In this document: positions 8,291 to 17,406 of the stretch, piece after piece
Layout of the letters: the number at the start of each line of letters is the position of its first letter
How positions within the stretch are numbered: the stretch's first letter is position 1
NCBI RefSeq assembly: GCF_000017205.1
Contig: NC_009656.1
Span: 124,001 to 188,000 of the forward strand
Direction of reading: 5' to 3'
Origin: Pseudomonas paraeruginosa PA7
Lineage (GTDB): Bacteria > Pseudomonadota > Gammaproteobacteria > Pseudomonadales > Pseudomonadaceae
DNA: 64,000 nt
The notes under the pieces: generated by a model
The model's database searches: none
The model's input: only the letters and a program-made list of their open reading frames with translations
Told to the model about the DNA's origin: nothing
Position numbers and translations under genes: made by a program

Positions 8291-8722
8291 TCAGGCTGGC
8301 AACTGGAACCCGATTTTCATGAGTGCCTCGACGCACGCATCCTGATCCTGCTGATAGTTGCCTCCGGAGATGCCTATGCCGCCGATCAACTTCCCATCCT
8401 CCAGAATCGGATAACCGCCGCCGACAGCGACCATCCGAGGGCGATAGGCTAGCGGCGCCACTTTTGGATCGTTGGTCACATAGTCGTTCCAGACATGGGT
8501 CGGGAACCCAAACGAGGCGGAACTCCAGGCCTTGTCGATGGCAACATCGACGGTAAGGAACGGCGCATCGTCGGTGCGCTCGAACGCGCGCAGGTTACCG
8601 GTGGCGTCGACGACGGCGACGGCAGCCGGGATGCCGATGGCACGGGCCGCAGCGAGCGCCGCGTCGATGAGGGCGACTGCGGTTTCGCGGTTGATCGAGG
8701 CGGTGGCAATAGATTTGGTCAT
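8291..8722 (-). CDS. GlcG/HbpS family (DUF336) protein
   Basis: A 143-aa protein. The family core is clear: ALIDAALAAARAIGIPAAVAVVDATGNL, an AFERTDDAP loop, DVAIDKAWSSASFGFPTH, and GGYPILEDGKLIGGIGISGG near the end. ATG 8722 fits the family start better than an in-frame ATG 51 bp upstream. Streptomyces HbpS, of this fold, binds haem and senses redox stress; GlcG accompanies glycolate oxidation genes. No signal peptide is visible here. Its role in this cluster is unknown. Confidence 0.85.
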   Translation of the reverse strand: MTKSIATASINRETAVALIDAALAAARAIGIPAAVAVVDATGNLRAFERTDDAPFLTVDVAIDKAWSSASFGFPTHVWNDYVTNDPKVAPLAYRPRMVAVGGGYPILEDGKLIGGIGISGGNYQQDQDACVEALMKIGFQLPA

Positions 8723-8794
8723 GGGATTCTCATCGCTGGGGCATAACCCGTTCGGCTTTTTGAGGTTGGACAAGATGTTTGGCGATCGCGGTCG

Positions 8795-9808
8795 TTAGAA
8801 GCCTTCGAGGACGATCTTGCCTTTAGCCGCGCCACTTTCGATCAGTGCATGCACCGTCTTCAGATTGGCGGCATTGATCGGCGACAGTCGCCGGGTCAGC
8901 GTCGTGCGGATTTTGCCGTCGTCAACCAGCGCTGCCATCGCATCCAGAATCTCGCCCTGCTCATTCATGTCGGGCGTGCCGTAGATCGACCGCGTGAACA
9001 TCAGCTCGTGGTGGATCGACACCGCCTTGCGCTTGAAAACCATGATATCGAATGCCTTGGGATCGTCGATCAGTCCGAACCGTCCTTGTGGGGCGATCAG
9101 TTCGGCGATGTCGGCGACATGTTGCTCGGTATGTGTGGTCGAAAAGACGAAAGCGGGAGCACCGATGCCGAGTTCGGCGATCTGTGGCGCGAGCGGACGA
9201 GAATGGTCGATGACGTGGTGAGCTCCAAGCCCTCTTACCCACTCTTGGGTTTCCGGTCGAGAGGCTGTGGCGATGACGGTGAGGTCCGTGCGCTGTCGCG
9301 CGATCTGGACGGCGATCGACCCAACCCCGCCCGCGCCACCGATGATGAGGATCGCCTCCGCCGCACCGGGTACGGGCTTCGCCACGTCCAGGCGGTCGAA
9401 CATCGCCTCCCAGGCCGTCAACGTCGTCAGCGGCAGCGCCGCCGCTTCCGCCCAGGAGAGCGACGCAGGTTTGTGACCGACAATCCGGGCGTCGACGAGA
9501 TGGAACTCCGCATTGGTACCGGGCCGTGTGATCGATCCGGCATAATAGACCTCGTCGCCTAACTCGAACTGCGTGACGTCGGGGCCGACCTCGCGCACAA
9601 TCCCGGCGGCATCCCATCCCAGCACCTTCCAATCGCCATCTGCCGGCGGCGTGCTGTTGCGGACCTTGTAGTCGACCGGGTTGACCGAGACGGCCTTCAC
9701 CTCAACCAGGATATCGTATCCTGCAGCGACAGGCCGAGGCAGATTGATGTCGACCAGCGCGGCATCCGCGGCGATGGGTCCCGGAACCTTGTAACCAATG
9801 GCTTTCAT
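8795..9808 (-). CDS. Zinc-type alcohol dehydrogenase-like / quinone oxidoreductase (MDR family)
   Basis: A 337-aa NADPH-dependent medium-chain reductase. The N-terminal GroES-like domain has SVNPVDYKVR and VLGWDAAGIVREVG; the Rossmann domain has ILIIGGAGGVGSIAVQIARQ (about residue 155). The zinc-binding Cys and His of true alcohol dehydrogenases are missing, so this is a zinc-free quinone or enone reductase of the type often annotated zinc-binding dehydrogenase. Such enzymes reduce electrophilic quinones and unsaturated carbonyls, which suits the neighbouring glutathione transferase and redox genes. Confidence 0.87.
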   Translation of the reverse strand: MKAIGYKVPGPIAADAALVDINLPRPVAAGYDILVEVKAVSVNPVDYKVRNSTPPADGDWKVLGWDAAGIVREVGPDVTQFELGDEVYYAGSITRPGTNAEFHLVDARIVGHKPASLSWAEAAALPLTTLTAWEAMFDRLDVAKPVPGAAEAILIIGGAGGVGSIAVQIARQRTDLTVIATASRPETQEWVRGLGAHHVIDHSRPLAPQIAELGIGAPAFVFSTTHTEQHVADIAELIAPQGRFGLIDDPKAFDIMVFKRKAVSIHHELMFTRSIYGTPDMNEQGEILDAMAALVDDGKIRTTLTRRLSPINAANLKTVHALIESGAAKGKIVLEGF

Positions 9809-9853
9809 AAATGTCTCCAGCTTGCTTGATCGGATGACGCGAATGCTCGTTAG

Positions 9854-10162
9854 TCAACTTCTTCTACATTGAGGTCCCGACTCTTGAACTGGGTCGCGGT
9901 AGCAGATTTCATCGAACACGTCGATCAACAGGCCCTTATGCTCGGTCGCCGGATCGGTGATCGCGTAGAGGGTGGAGGCGTTATCGCCATCATCACCGCT
10001 TCCGAGGCGAAACGCCGCGTCGACGCAGATGCCGCACGGACCGATGGTTGATCCTGGCTCGAGATCGACGAGATTGCTGTCCTTGACGCGCTATTCGCGG
10101 TCTTAGCCCTTGGCGATGAAGGACTGAACTGCTTGTAGAGCGTCGGTCAGCTGCTATGTCAT
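9854..10162 (-). pseudogene. Hypothetical gene with three in-frame stop codons
   Basis: From ATG 10162 (behind GAAGGTG) to TGA 9854 the frame is 102 codons and protein-like throughout, but codon 3 (TAG), codon 20 (TAA) and codon 24 (TAG) are stops. The rest, including NLVDLEPGSTIGPCGICVDA and a GDDGDNASTLYAIT segment, is uninterrupted and not frameshifted. I do not know the family. All three stops are in the first quarter. Reinitiation downstream is possible but no good start is seen. Most likely a young pseudogene. Confidence 0.65.
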
Positions 10163-10255
10163 GGACGCACCTTCATCTTGAGTTGGATTGGACAAGCTTC
10201 CGTATAAGGCCCGCTGTAACCGTCAGATGACGGCGAAGAAAACGATGGGCAGTAT

Positions 10256-11224
10256 TCACAGCCACTTAGCCTTCTTGAAGCGCACAAATAGGAAAACGCA
10301 CGATATCGCTATCACTCCGAGCACGACAAAGTATCCGTAGGCCGTGTCCAGCTCCGGCATGTGCTTAAAGTTCATGCCGTATATTCCAGCGATCGCCGTC
10401 GGGACTGCCAGTATTGCCGCCCAGGCCGCGAGCTGGCGGGTGACCACACCGATCCTTTGCGCTTCCAGAAGGCTGCTGGCCTCAAAGACCGTGGACAGGA
10501 CAAGCAGGAGGCCGTCGACCATGGACTGCACGCGGTGGACATGGTCCGCGACGTCGTGGAAATATGGTGTCATTTCGGCGCTGATGCAGGGAAAGTGGCC
10601 GCGAACGAGCTTTCGCACCAGCTCGGCCATAGCCCTGAGCGTGCGCTGGAACCGCGTGAGTTCGGACCTTAGTTCGAAGATTCGCGCCACCTCTTCTGGC
10701 CCGAGGAAATCGTGCAGCGACCGTCGCTCCATCGCCAGGACGTCGTCCTCGATCATTTCGAAGATGGGCAGATACTGGTCGACCACGCGATGCAAGATCG
10801 CGTGCAGCACATAGTCGACACCCTTGCCGAACTGCGTCGGCGATGCCTCGAGTTGCTCCCGAAGTTTGCCCAGCGCTCCGGCATTGCCGTGCCGCACGGT
10901 GATAAGGTGATTGTGACCGGTGAAGATCGCCATCTTGCCGTAGCTGATCCGGTCGCCGACCAGCTCGGCGGTCTGCGCGACGACGTACAACTCATCGTTG
11001 TAGACCTCGAGCTTGGGCGGGCACAGCGGGTGCATCGCGTTGTCGATCGCCAACGGATGAAGATTATATGTCCTTTGGATCGCGAGTAGTTCCTCGGGGG
11101 TGGGTTCGCTAAGCGCGATCCAGCAGAAGCCCGAGCGACTCTCGCCCAACTTGACGTGCTCATCGAGCGCGATTTCGCGAACTCGCTTGCCTTCGTTGTA
11201 ATAATAGGCGGCGATGATGCTCAT
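10256..11224 (-). CDS. CorA-like divalent cation transporter
   Basis: A 322-aa member of the CorA/ZntB family. The long cytoplasmic N-terminal part is followed by two C-terminal helices (about residues 262-282 and 292-312) with YGMNFKHMPEL between them, which holds the G-M-N pore signature. The C-terminus is basic (RFKKAKWL). ATG 11224 overlaps the GST stop by 4 bp (ATGA), so the two are co-translated. It should pass Mg2+, Co2+ or Zn2+ across the inner membrane as a pentamer; the ion is not deducible from sequence. Confidence 0.9.
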   Translation of the reverse strand: MSIIAAYYYNEGKRVREIALDEHVKLGESRSGFCWIALSEPTPEELLAIQRTYNLHPLAIDNAMHPLCPPKLEVYNDELYVVAQTAELVGDRISYGKMAIFTGHNHLITVRHGNAGALGKLREQLEASPTQFGKGVDYVLHAILHRVVDQYLPIFEMIEDDVLAMERRSLHDFLGPEEVARIFELRSELTRFQRTLRAMAELVRKLVRGHFPCISAEMTPYFHDVADHVHRVQSMVDGLLLVLSTVFEASSLLEAQRIGVVTRQLAAWAAILAVPTAIAGIYGMNFKHMPELDTAYGYFVVLGVIAISCVFLFVRFKKAKWL

Positions 11225-11925
11225 GCTGGCCTCGCGGGAATGTGGAGGCCACGCTGGACGGCCGGTCGAGCCAGCCCGCGTCCAAGCCATGCGCGGACGT
11301 TCGAAAAGCTGCTGAGGCCAAGGATGTCACCCGCAGCGTAGAATTCCACCAGCGCATTCACCCAGCCGAGCGTCGCGATGTCCGCGATCGAATAGTCGTC
11401 GACGATCCAGTCGCGGCCTTCCAGCCGGCGATCCAGAATCCCCAGCAGACGCGTGGATTCGTCGATAAAGCGCTGTTGCGGCCGCTTGTCCTCATAGTCC
11501 TTGCCGCCAAATCGCAGGAAGAAGCCGAGCTGACCGAACATCGGCCCGATGGCCGACATCTGAAAGAACACCCACGCTAGGGTCTCGTAACGCTGGCCTG
11601 GTTCGGTGGAGATGAACTGACCCGTCTTGTCGGCCAGATAGAGGAGGATCGCACCGGATTCCCATAAGGCGATGGGTCTACCGTCAGGGCCAGCCGGATC
11701 GATGATCGCCGGTATGCGTCCGTTCGGGTTCAGCGACACGAACGCCGGATCCTTCGACTCGTTGTTCGAGATGTCGATCAGGTGGGGCTCGTACGCCAGG
11801 CCAGTCTCCTCAAGCATGATCGAGACCTTGACGCCATTGGGCGTAGGGGCTGCGTAGAGTTGCAGGCGATCGGGATGAGATGCCGGCCAGCGCTGCGTGA
11901 TCGGAAAGGACGAGAGGTCTGGCAT
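11221..11925 (-). CDS. Glutathione S-transferase (YfcG/Ure2-like)
   Basis: A 234-aa GST. The N-terminal thioredoxin domain has PTPNGVKVSIMLEETGLAYE, where the Asn after Thr-Pro corresponds to the active-site region of the Nu-class/YfcG enzymes, then SLNPNGRIPAIID (cis-Pro) and ALWESGAILLYLADK (glutathione gamma-glutamyl binding, E-S). The C-terminal half is helical, with DDYSIADIATLGW as the N-capping box. YfcG-type enzymes act as disulfide-bond reductases or peroxidases. ATG 11925 is chosen because it begins the conserved domain. Confidence 0.9.
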   Translation of the reverse strand: MPDLSSFPITQRWPASHPDRLQLYAAPTPNGVKVSIMLEETGLAYEPHLIDISNNESKDPAFVSLNPNGRIPAIIDPAGPDGRPIALWESGAILLYLADKTGQFISTEPGQRYETLAWVFFQMSAIGPMFGQLGFFLRFGGKDYEDKRPQQRFIDESTRLLGILDRRLEGRDWIVDDYSIADIATLGWVNALVEFYAAGDILGLSSFSNVRAWLGRGLARPAVQRGLHIPARPA

Positions 11926-12065
11926 AAATCTGCGATCCTGGTGTTGCGATGGCGACTGACTGGAACGAGCCGTCACTCTGAAGTAGGGTTCGATGACCGC
12001 GTCGCTGAACGACGCGGTCACGAAGATTGCGGACCGGACCGGCGCAGTGGCAACGGCAGTGAAGC

Positions 12066-12605
12066 CTATTCCGCCGCGGTCCCGGCCGCTGGCTGTACGT
12101 CGTCAACCTTTTGGCGCTTCGGAAGCACCCAGCCGGGACGGACGAAGTGGCAGGTGTAGCCGCCCGGGCGCTTCTCCAGATAATCCTGGTGATCGGGCTC
12201 GGCCTCCCAGAACTCGCCGACCGGCTGGACCTCGGTCACCACTTTGCCATCCCACAGCCCCGAGGCATCCACATCGGCGATCGTATCCTCGGCGACGCGC
12301 TTCTGCTCCTCGTCGACATAATAGATGCCCGACCGGTAGGAGAGCCCACGATCATTGCCCTGGCGGTTCAGCGTCGTCGGATCGTGGATCTGGAAGAAGA
12401 ATTCCAGGATGTTCCGGTAGCTCGTCACTGTCGGGTCGAAGACAATCTCGATCCCCTCGGCATGCGTGCCGTGATTACGATACGTGGCGTTCGGAATATC
12501 GCCGCCCGTGTAACCCACACGGGTCGAGATGATGCCGGGCCGCTTGCGGATCAGATCCTGCATGCCCCAGAAACATCCTCCTGCGAGAACAGCGCGCTGA
12601 TGCAT
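12066..12605 (-). CDS. msrA: Peptide methionine-S-sulfoxide reductase MsrA
   Basis: A 179-aa enzyme. [12 protein letters not shown] carries the catalytic Cys of the G-C-F-W-G motif (Cys 11); VGYTGG, EIVFDP and [16 protein letters not shown] are the substrate-site segments; [14 protein letters not shown] near the end carries a possible resolving Cys. It reduces methionine-S-sulfoxide in oxidised proteins, using thioredoxin or glutaredoxin. It lies 1 bp after the msrB stop, so the pair forms one transcript. Confidence 0.95.
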   Translation of the reverse strand: MHQRAVLAGGCFWGMQDLIRKRPGIISTRVGYTGGDIPNATYRNHGTHAEGIEIVFDPTVTSYRNILEFFFQIHDPTTLNRQGNDRGLSYRSGIYYVDEEQKRVAEDTIADVDASGLWDGKVVTEVQPVGEFWEAEPDHQDYLEKRPGGYTCHFVRPGWVLPKRQKVDDVQPAAGTAAE

Positions 12606-12606
12606 G

Positions 12607-13050
12607 TTAAGCCTCCTCTACTTGATCGAGATATTCACCGTATCCCTCGGACTCCATCTCGTCGCGCGGGATGAAGCGAAGGGACGCTGAGTTGATGCAG
12701 TACCGCAGACCGCCGCGGTCGGAAGGACCATCGGGGAACACATGGCCGAGATGACTGTCTGCGTGTACTGACCTGACCTCCGTCCGGACCATGCCGTGTG
12801 CGCTGTCCCGCACCTCGTTCACGTTTGCCGAAACGATCGGCTTGGTGAAGCTGGGCCAGCCAGTACCCGAATCGAACTTGTCCGTCGAAGCGAACAGTGG
12901 CTCTCCCGACACTATGTCGACGTAGATGCCAGGCTCCTTGTTGTCGTTGTACTCGCCCGTGAAGGGCCTTTCGGTGCCCGCCTCCTGGGTAATTCGGTGT
13001 TGCTCGGGAGTCAGGTGGTCGATTGCTGTCTGTGACTTTTCAAACTTCAT
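12607..13050 (-). CDS. msrB: Peptide methionine-R-sulfoxide reductase MsrB
   Basis: A 147-aa enzyme. [20 protein letters not shown] and the [10 protein letters not shown] segment are MsrB signatures; [11 protein letters not shown] holds the catalytic Cys. The two C-x-x-C zinc pairs of many MsrBs are missing, so this is the zinc-free type. ATG 13050 follows GGAG and is preferred over an ATG 12 bp upstream. It repairs methionine-R-sulfoxide and so complements MsrA. Both are strongly linked to hypochlorite and peroxide damage. Confidence 0.95.
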   Translation of the reverse strand: MKFEKSQTAIDHLTPEQHRITQEAGTERPFTGEYNDNKEPGIYVDIVSGEPLFASTDKFDSGTGWPSFTKPIVSANVNEVRDSAHGMVRTEVRSVHADSHLGHVFPDGPSDRGGLRYCINSASLRFIPRDEMESEGYGEYLDQVEEA

Positions 13051-13062
13051 TACAGTCTCCAA

Positions 13063-13376
13063 TACTTATCTAGAGGGCCAGGCACGCTACCGCTAATTTT
13101 TTATGTCTCCTGATTTGCTCCTACAATGGTAGTGGGATGGCAAACGAGGTTTTACTAAGTGTTGGAAAATTAGAGATTTAAATTTCGCGTCTATTAATTC
13201 TAGCGCAACTGAGTGGTTAAGCAAGTACGTAATCAGTAAATATTAAAAAAATAACACAAAAGCACGATTATATAATACAGTGTCAGTGTTTTATGATAAT
13301 CAACAACGCCTGTTTAGATGCTGGTAGATGCGAATTTTTTGGCGTACAGTCAAAATTTTCTGATGGTTGCTTAGTG
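13063..13376. other. AT-rich non-coding stretch before the IS21-family element
   Basis: About 310 bp, far richer in A+T than the msr genes on its left, with no open frame of note. It should hold the msrB/msrA promoter near 13063-13150. The base-composition break near 13130 suggests the right edge of the high-GC stress cassette. Confidence 0.45.
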
Positions 13377-13570
13377 TGTTGGCGCTGATGGAAAATTGAC
13401 CCACCCTGCCGATTGAAATTTGACCCAGGGCGGATTGCTGATTTTGTTACCAGCAACTGTGGATAAGTCTACCAGCGCAGCTGCTGTTGCCCCCACTCCT
13501 TCGCTAGCCCAGTTCAGTTGTTTAAGACCTGCCACACGCAGCCATGTAGCAGGCCGTCGTCGCCATGAAA

Positions 13571-14374
13571 TCAGAACGGCTCATCGTCCTCCGGTTCCTG
13601 GCCGCCCTTACGCTTTCGCTCCCGTGATTTGATCTTGGCCTGGGCCGCCAAGCTACTGTGTTGCAGGCGATAGGACTCGTTACCGGTTTCGACGATGTGG
13701 CAGTGGTGGGTCAGCCGATCCAGCAGGGCGGTGGTCATCTTGGCGTCGCCGAACACGCTCGACCATTCGGCGAAGCTCAGGTTGGTGGTGATCACCACGC
13801 TGGTGTGTTCGTACAGCTTGGACAGCAGGTGAAACAGCAACGCACCGCCAGCCTGGCTGAACGGCAGATAACCCAGTTCGTCGAGGATGACCAGATCCAT
13901 GCGCAGCAGTGCCTGGGCGATCCGCCCGGCTTTGCCGTCGTGTTTTTCGCGCTCCAGCAGATTGACCAGATCGACCGTGGAGTAGAAGCGCACGCGCTTA
14001 CCGTGCCGGGTGATGCCGGACACGGCCAGCGCGGTGGCTAGGTGGGTTTTACCGGTGCCTGGCCCACCGATCAGCACCACGTTCTGCGCGGTGTCGGTAA
14101 AGGCCAGGCTGGCCAGCTCGCTGATCAGGCGTGCGTCGGCGCTAGAGGCGTTGAAATCGAAGCTGGCCAGATCGCGGTGCATCGGCAGCTTGGCCATGTT
14201 CATCTGGTGGCTCACCGAGCGCATGGCGCGATCTGTGTGCTCTTGTTCCAGCAGGTGTTCGAGCAGCCACTTGGATGAGGCTGTGTTCGACTCACCCTGT
14301 GCAGTTAACTCCGCCCAGGCCGTGGCCATGCCGTGCAGGCGCAGTTCCTTGAGTTCCGCCATCAAATCACGCAT
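13571..14374 (-). CDS. istB: IS21 helper ATPase IstB
   Basis: A 267-aa DnaA-like AAA+ ATPase. [18 protein letters not shown] is the Walker A motif (about residue 101) and [14 protein letters not shown] the Walker B. The family mark [10 protein letters not shown] is near the N-terminus. ATG 14374 overlaps the istA stop (ATGCGTGA), so it is coupled to istA. IstB assembles on target DNA and stimulates IstA strand transfer. The C-terminus is basic. Confidence 0.95.
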   Translation of the reverse strand: MRDLMAELKELRLHGMATAWAELTAQGESNTASSKWLLEHLLEQEHTDRAMRSVSHQMNMAKLPMHRDLASFDFNASSADARLISELASLAFTDTAQNVVLIGGPGTGKTHLATALAVSGITRHGKRVRFYSTVDLVNLLEREKHDGKAGRIAQALLRMDLVILDELGYLPFSQAGGALLFHLLSKLYEHTSVVITTNLSFAEWSSVFGDAKMTTALLDRLTHHCHIVETGNESYRLQHSSLAAQAKIKSRERKRKGGQEPEDDEPF

Positions 14375-15875
14375 GACCGATCTCCTTGGTCTGGCCACGC
14401 AGGCGGTCGTAGCGCGCCGTGTTGGCGACGGGGGCTTCCTTGAGCGACAAGTGGGTTTCGACGCTGGGCGGCGGTTCGGATGCTGTCAGCCGTGCCACGA
14501 CATTGAGGATGTGTTCGGCGCTCAGGCTGCCGCTCTCCAGTACCAGCTCAACGGCTACCAGCACGGCATCGAGTCCGGCGACCGGTACGGCAGCCAGGAC
14601 TTGCGCCATGATCCGGTCACCGCCGGCATGACGCCCCAGACCGTGCTTAAGCTGACGCAGCGGCGCTGGCAGATCAGTAAAGGGCGCTCCGTTGCGCAGC
14701 GCGCCGGGCTTGCGCTCAATCAGCGGGATGTAGTGCTGCCAGTCGTAGCTGACCTGTTCGCGATCCAGCAAGCGCGCATGGCTGGCAATCAGCGCATCAT
14801 CGGCCACCACCTCGATGCGGGTCGGATACAAACGGCTGCTGACCCACTTACCCGCGTACTCACACGGCACCGAGTAACGGTTGCGCCCGACACTGACCAG
14901 GCAGGTGCTGGAGACCCGCGCAGGCCGCTCGACGTAACCGTCGAAGGCCGCGGGCATAGGCATCAGTTCGGCGCGCTCCAACTCCAGTACCTCGGCCACA
15001 CTGAGCCCGCTGTATTGAGGGTGCGTCAGCTCGTTCCAAAGCGCGCGGCAGCGCTGGCCCAGCCAGGCATTGAGTTCCTCGAAGGAGTGAAACTGGCAGT
15101 CCTGGGCGTCTAGCCAGATACGCCTGCGGCTGTCTTGCACGTTCTTTTCAACGATGCCCTTTTCCCAACCAGCGGCGACGTTGCAGAAGTCCGGATCGAA
15201 CAGGTAATGCGCGCACATCACCGCAAAGCGCGCATTCACCGCCCGGCCTTTGCCCTTATTGACCTTGTCGACGGCGGTCTTCATGTTGTCGTAGATGCCC
15301 CGGCGCGGCACGCCGCCCAAGGAGCCGAACGAGCGTGTATGGGCGTCAAATAACATCTCATGGCCCTGGCTCGGATACGCCACAAGCCAGAACGCACGGC
15401 TGGCACACAGCTTCAGATGTGCCACCTGCATACGCCGGTAAATGCCGCCGACCAGCAAGCCTTCCTCGCTCCAGTCAAACTGAAACGCCTCGCCAAGAGC
15501 AAAGGTCAGCGGCACAAAGGCCTGCGACGCCTTGCCCTGTCCCCCTCGCCAGGCACGGATAAACGCGGTGAGCTGGCTGTAGCCACCGTCATAACCTTCG
15601 GCTTTGATTTGCGCCAACAGCGCCTTGGCACTGCGCCGCTGTTGCTTGGGCCGCAGCGAATCGGCTTTTAGCGCCTGCTCCAGCGTGGCGTGAAAAGGGC
15701 TGAGTTTGTTGAAGATCGCGCGGCGTTGGTAGACCGGCGGCTTGGCCTCAGGTGCTCTGACCCACTTGCGAATCGTGTTGCGCGCCAACCCGGTGCGCTT
15801 GGCTATCTCATGCAGCGACAGCTTGTCGCGGAAATACATCCGGCGAATTTTGCCCATCATTTCCATACTGATCAC
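14367..15875 (-). CDS. istA: IS21 transposase IstA
   Basis: A 502-aa transposase. The N-terminal helix-turn-helix is [20 protein letters not shown] (about residues 22-41). The integrase-type catalytic domain starts with FQFDWSEE (first Asp, about residue 134), has [16 protein letters not shown] (second Asp) and [14 protein letters not shown] with the catalytic Glu. GTG 15875, behind AGGAG, is the likely start. It binds the element's ends and joins them to target DNA with IstB. Confidence 0.95.
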   Translation of the reverse strand: MISMEMMGKIRRMYFRDKLSLHEIAKRTGLARNTIRKWVRAPEAKPPVYQRRAIFNKLSPFHATLEQALKADSLRPKQQRRSAKALLAQIKAEGYDGGYSQLTAFIRAWRGGQGKASQAFVPLTFALGEAFQFDWSEEGLLVGGIYRRMQVAHLKLCASRAFWLVAYPSQGHEMLFDAHTRSFGSLGGVPRRGIYDNMKTAVDKVNKGKGRAVNARFAVMCAHYLFDPDFCNVAAGWEKGIVEKNVQDSRRRIWLDAQDCQFHSFEELNAWLGQRCRALWNELTHPQYSGLSVAEVLELERAELMPMPAAFDGYVERPARVSSTCLVSVGRNRYSVPCEYAGKWVSSRLYPTRIEVVADDALIASHARLLDREQVSYDWQHYIPLIERKPGALRNGAPFTDLPAPLRQLKHGLGRHAGGDRIMAQVLAAVPVAGLDAVLVAVELVLESGSLSAEHILNVVARLTASEPPPSVETHLSLKEAPVANTARYDRLRGQTKEIGHA

Positions 15876-15975
15876 CCTGTGTTCTCCTGCTCAAAAATTG
15901 AGCAGAAGCAGTTGAACACCTGGGTCAGTTTTCAGTCGGCAGAACAGCCTCTACTGGGTCAGTTTTCGGTCAGCG

Positions 15976-16125
15976 GCAACAGCCTTGCTGCTCAATAGTA
16001 AGCGGCGGGCGAACAACGGCATGGGGCTGTTCCAGGGGCACGGGGTTGGCCAGCCACAGGGCCACATAACCGGCCACCAGGGCGGAAGCGAGGGAGACGG
16101 AGAGGTAGCGAAGGATCATGGGCAT
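15976..16125 (-). pseudogene. Small membrane or exported protein gene cut by the IS21 element
   Basis: From ATG 16125 (behind GGAG) the frame gives MPMILRYLSVSLASALVAGY and then VALWLANPVPLEQP, one hydrophobic helix followed by a Pro-rich stretch, about 46 codons in all, before running into the IS terminal repeat and a chance stop. The 3' part is not found on the other side of the element within this window. It resembles small anchored proteins of integrative conjugative elements, but I cannot name it. Confidence 0.5.
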
Positions 16126-16427
16126 GGTCGAACTCCTTTCGAGGGGGCCGGCTGTCCTAGCTGGCTATCCATATTGAATGCGGCAACTGACTTTAGGCTA
16201 GGCCCAGCATTATTTCACGCAGGTAATTCAAATCGCGATCATGGCCGCCAGGCCACGCCACGGAACGGAACGGGCAGCAGGGACCGCTAATAAACGTCCG
16301 GATACACTTTTGGGTAGTGAGTTCAGTCTGAACAGAGTGCTGGTTTGAGAAAGCTACTGCGCTCCGATGTGGTTTGCCTCAGGCGTGATAACGTCACAAT
16401 GATTTTTGACAGTAAAGGACTGATGTC
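16126..16427. other. Divergent promoter region
   Basis: About 300 bp between the truncated membrane-protein gene (minus) and the 127-aa gene (plus). There is no open frame of note. The segment before 16428 (GATAACGTCACAATGATTTT then GGACTGATGTC) provides a plausible -10 region and a weak ribosome site. Nothing else is recognised. Confidence 0.4.
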
Positions 16428-16811
16428 ATGACCGGCTCAAAGAAGTTGCGTAGCGCTGGGGATTTTCCGAACAAATCGGTCGTGGAGTACGCGACGGTCC
16501 GAGTCGAGATACCCCACCGTCTTATCCCGTCGAATCTTAGTAATCCCCACTATAGAGATGAGGACATCGTTGCCGGGCTCTATGCGAGCCCTACCGGTCG
16601 CCTCTCGTACAAGACGCTCTACCTGGATAGCGTCGAGCTAGCTGAGCGATTTGTAGCTTACCTCCGGCAGCTCTTTCAGAACCGACCCTATGCCAATGAC
16701 TTCTCCCTCAAGATTGAAGTGATTACAACCACCCAGAAGGTCACTGCAACCAAAGGTAGGGCCAAGCATTCTGCCGCAGTAGCTGAAACGCTCCAGAAAA
16801 CTCAGTTCTGA
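16428..16811 (+). CDS. Hypothetical protein of 127 aa at the edge of the defence island
   Basis: ATG 16428, about 10 bp after AAAGGA. A soluble, basic protein with no signal peptide or membrane helix; the middle (LYASPTGRLSYKTLYLDSVE) and the C-terminal Lys/Ala-rich tail suggest a small alpha/beta domain with a flexible end. Codon use is mixed and less GC-biased than the T6SS genes. I do not recognise the family. It is separated from CBASS by an IS3 remnant, so any link is speculative. Confidence 0.6.
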   Translation: MTGSKKLRSAGDFPNKSVVEYATVRVEIPHRLIPSNLSNPHYRDEDIVAGLYASPTGRLSYKTLYLDSVELAERFVAYLRQLFQNRPYANDFSLKIEVITTTQKVTATKGRAKHSAAVAETLQKTQF

Positions 16812-16903
16812 CAAAGTCGCCTGAACCGGACACAGCAACGCATAGATCGTATGGAGCGCCGTCGAGCAAGGGGCAAGCTAGGTAAACGGAGGGCCGCTAT
16901 TAA

Positions 16904-17185
16904 TGAATCGCCCCGGGTTTTGTGGAGGCCGTTCCGTTTAAGTCAGGCCGCCATGGCCTGATCTGCTTGTTGCTGGTGGAAGTTTGCCTCAGCCTCCGCG
17001 GGCGGGATATATCCGATTGAGCTCAGCAAGCGTTGGTGGTTGTACCAGTGCACCCATTTCAAAGTCGCCATCTCAACAGCTTCGCGGCTCTTCCATGATT
17101 GACGGTAAATCAGCTCGGCCTTGTACAGCCCGTTGATGGTTTCGGCCAAGGCGTTGTCGTAGCTATCGCCCTTGCTGCCAACTGA
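16904..17185 (-). mobile_element. 3' remnant of an IS3-family element
   Basis: Starts with a terminal repeat TGAATCGCCCCGGGTTTTGT at 16904 and includes the last 80 codons of an IS3 orfB transposase on the minus strand (GDSYDNALAETINGLYKAEL, then WVHWYNHQRLLSSIGYIPPA, ending at 16943). The catalytic Glu lies in the ALAET region; the first two Asp residues are missing. The rest of the element, including the other end, is gone. It has cut the gene to its right. Confidence 0.85.
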
Positions 17186-17328
17186 GGGTTTCCGGGCGAT
17201 AGGACCGGGGGGAAAGCCTGAGTGTCACAGCCTGTGCACTGGTAGCCATAGGTGTCCACTACTGCCAACAGCTTGAGGTCTTCGGCCTCAACAATTTCCT
17301 TGGTCACACAGTCACGAGCGTTATCCAC
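17186..17328 (-). pseudogene. N-terminal fragment of an unknown gene interrupted by the IS3 remnant
   Basis: The frame from GTG 17328 reads DCVTKEIVEAEDLKLLAVVD then TYGYQCTGCDTQAFP. The C-x-x-C (QCTGC) looks like half of a zinc-binding site. Similarity-like sequence stops where the IS3 sequence begins. I recall similar N-termini in hypothetical proteins of integrative elements but cannot name the family. It is non-functional as it stands. Confidence 0.45.
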
Positions 17329-17406
17329 GGCGACTACTTCTCCATCGAGTTGGGGGTGTTAGCCTTGTTCAACCCCCAGCATACTGTTCGAAATATAGGG
17401 AGCAAG

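Larger units (their letters stand above)
13377..15981 (-). mobile_element. Complete IS21-family element (istA-istB)
   Basis: A 2605-bp element. Its left end TGTTGGCGCTGATGGAAAAT and right end (complement of 15961-15981, TGTTGCCGCTGACCGAAAAC) form imperfect inverted repeats starting TGTT, each followed by further TGACCCA-containing repeats, as is usual for IS21 transposase sites. istA and istB are intact and overlap. I see no clear target duplication. It sits inside a small membrane-protein gene at its right end. Confidence 0.88.

Noticed and set aside
9854..10162. Stop-codon readthrough or recoding in the three-stop gene
   Set aside because: TAG and TAA are both present, no recoding element is visible, and neighbouring genes use normal stops; a pseudogene is simpler.
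13370..15990. Target-site duplication of the IS21 element
   Set aside because: Flanks (TTAGTG on the left and GCCTTG on the right) share no convincing 4-8 bp repeat.
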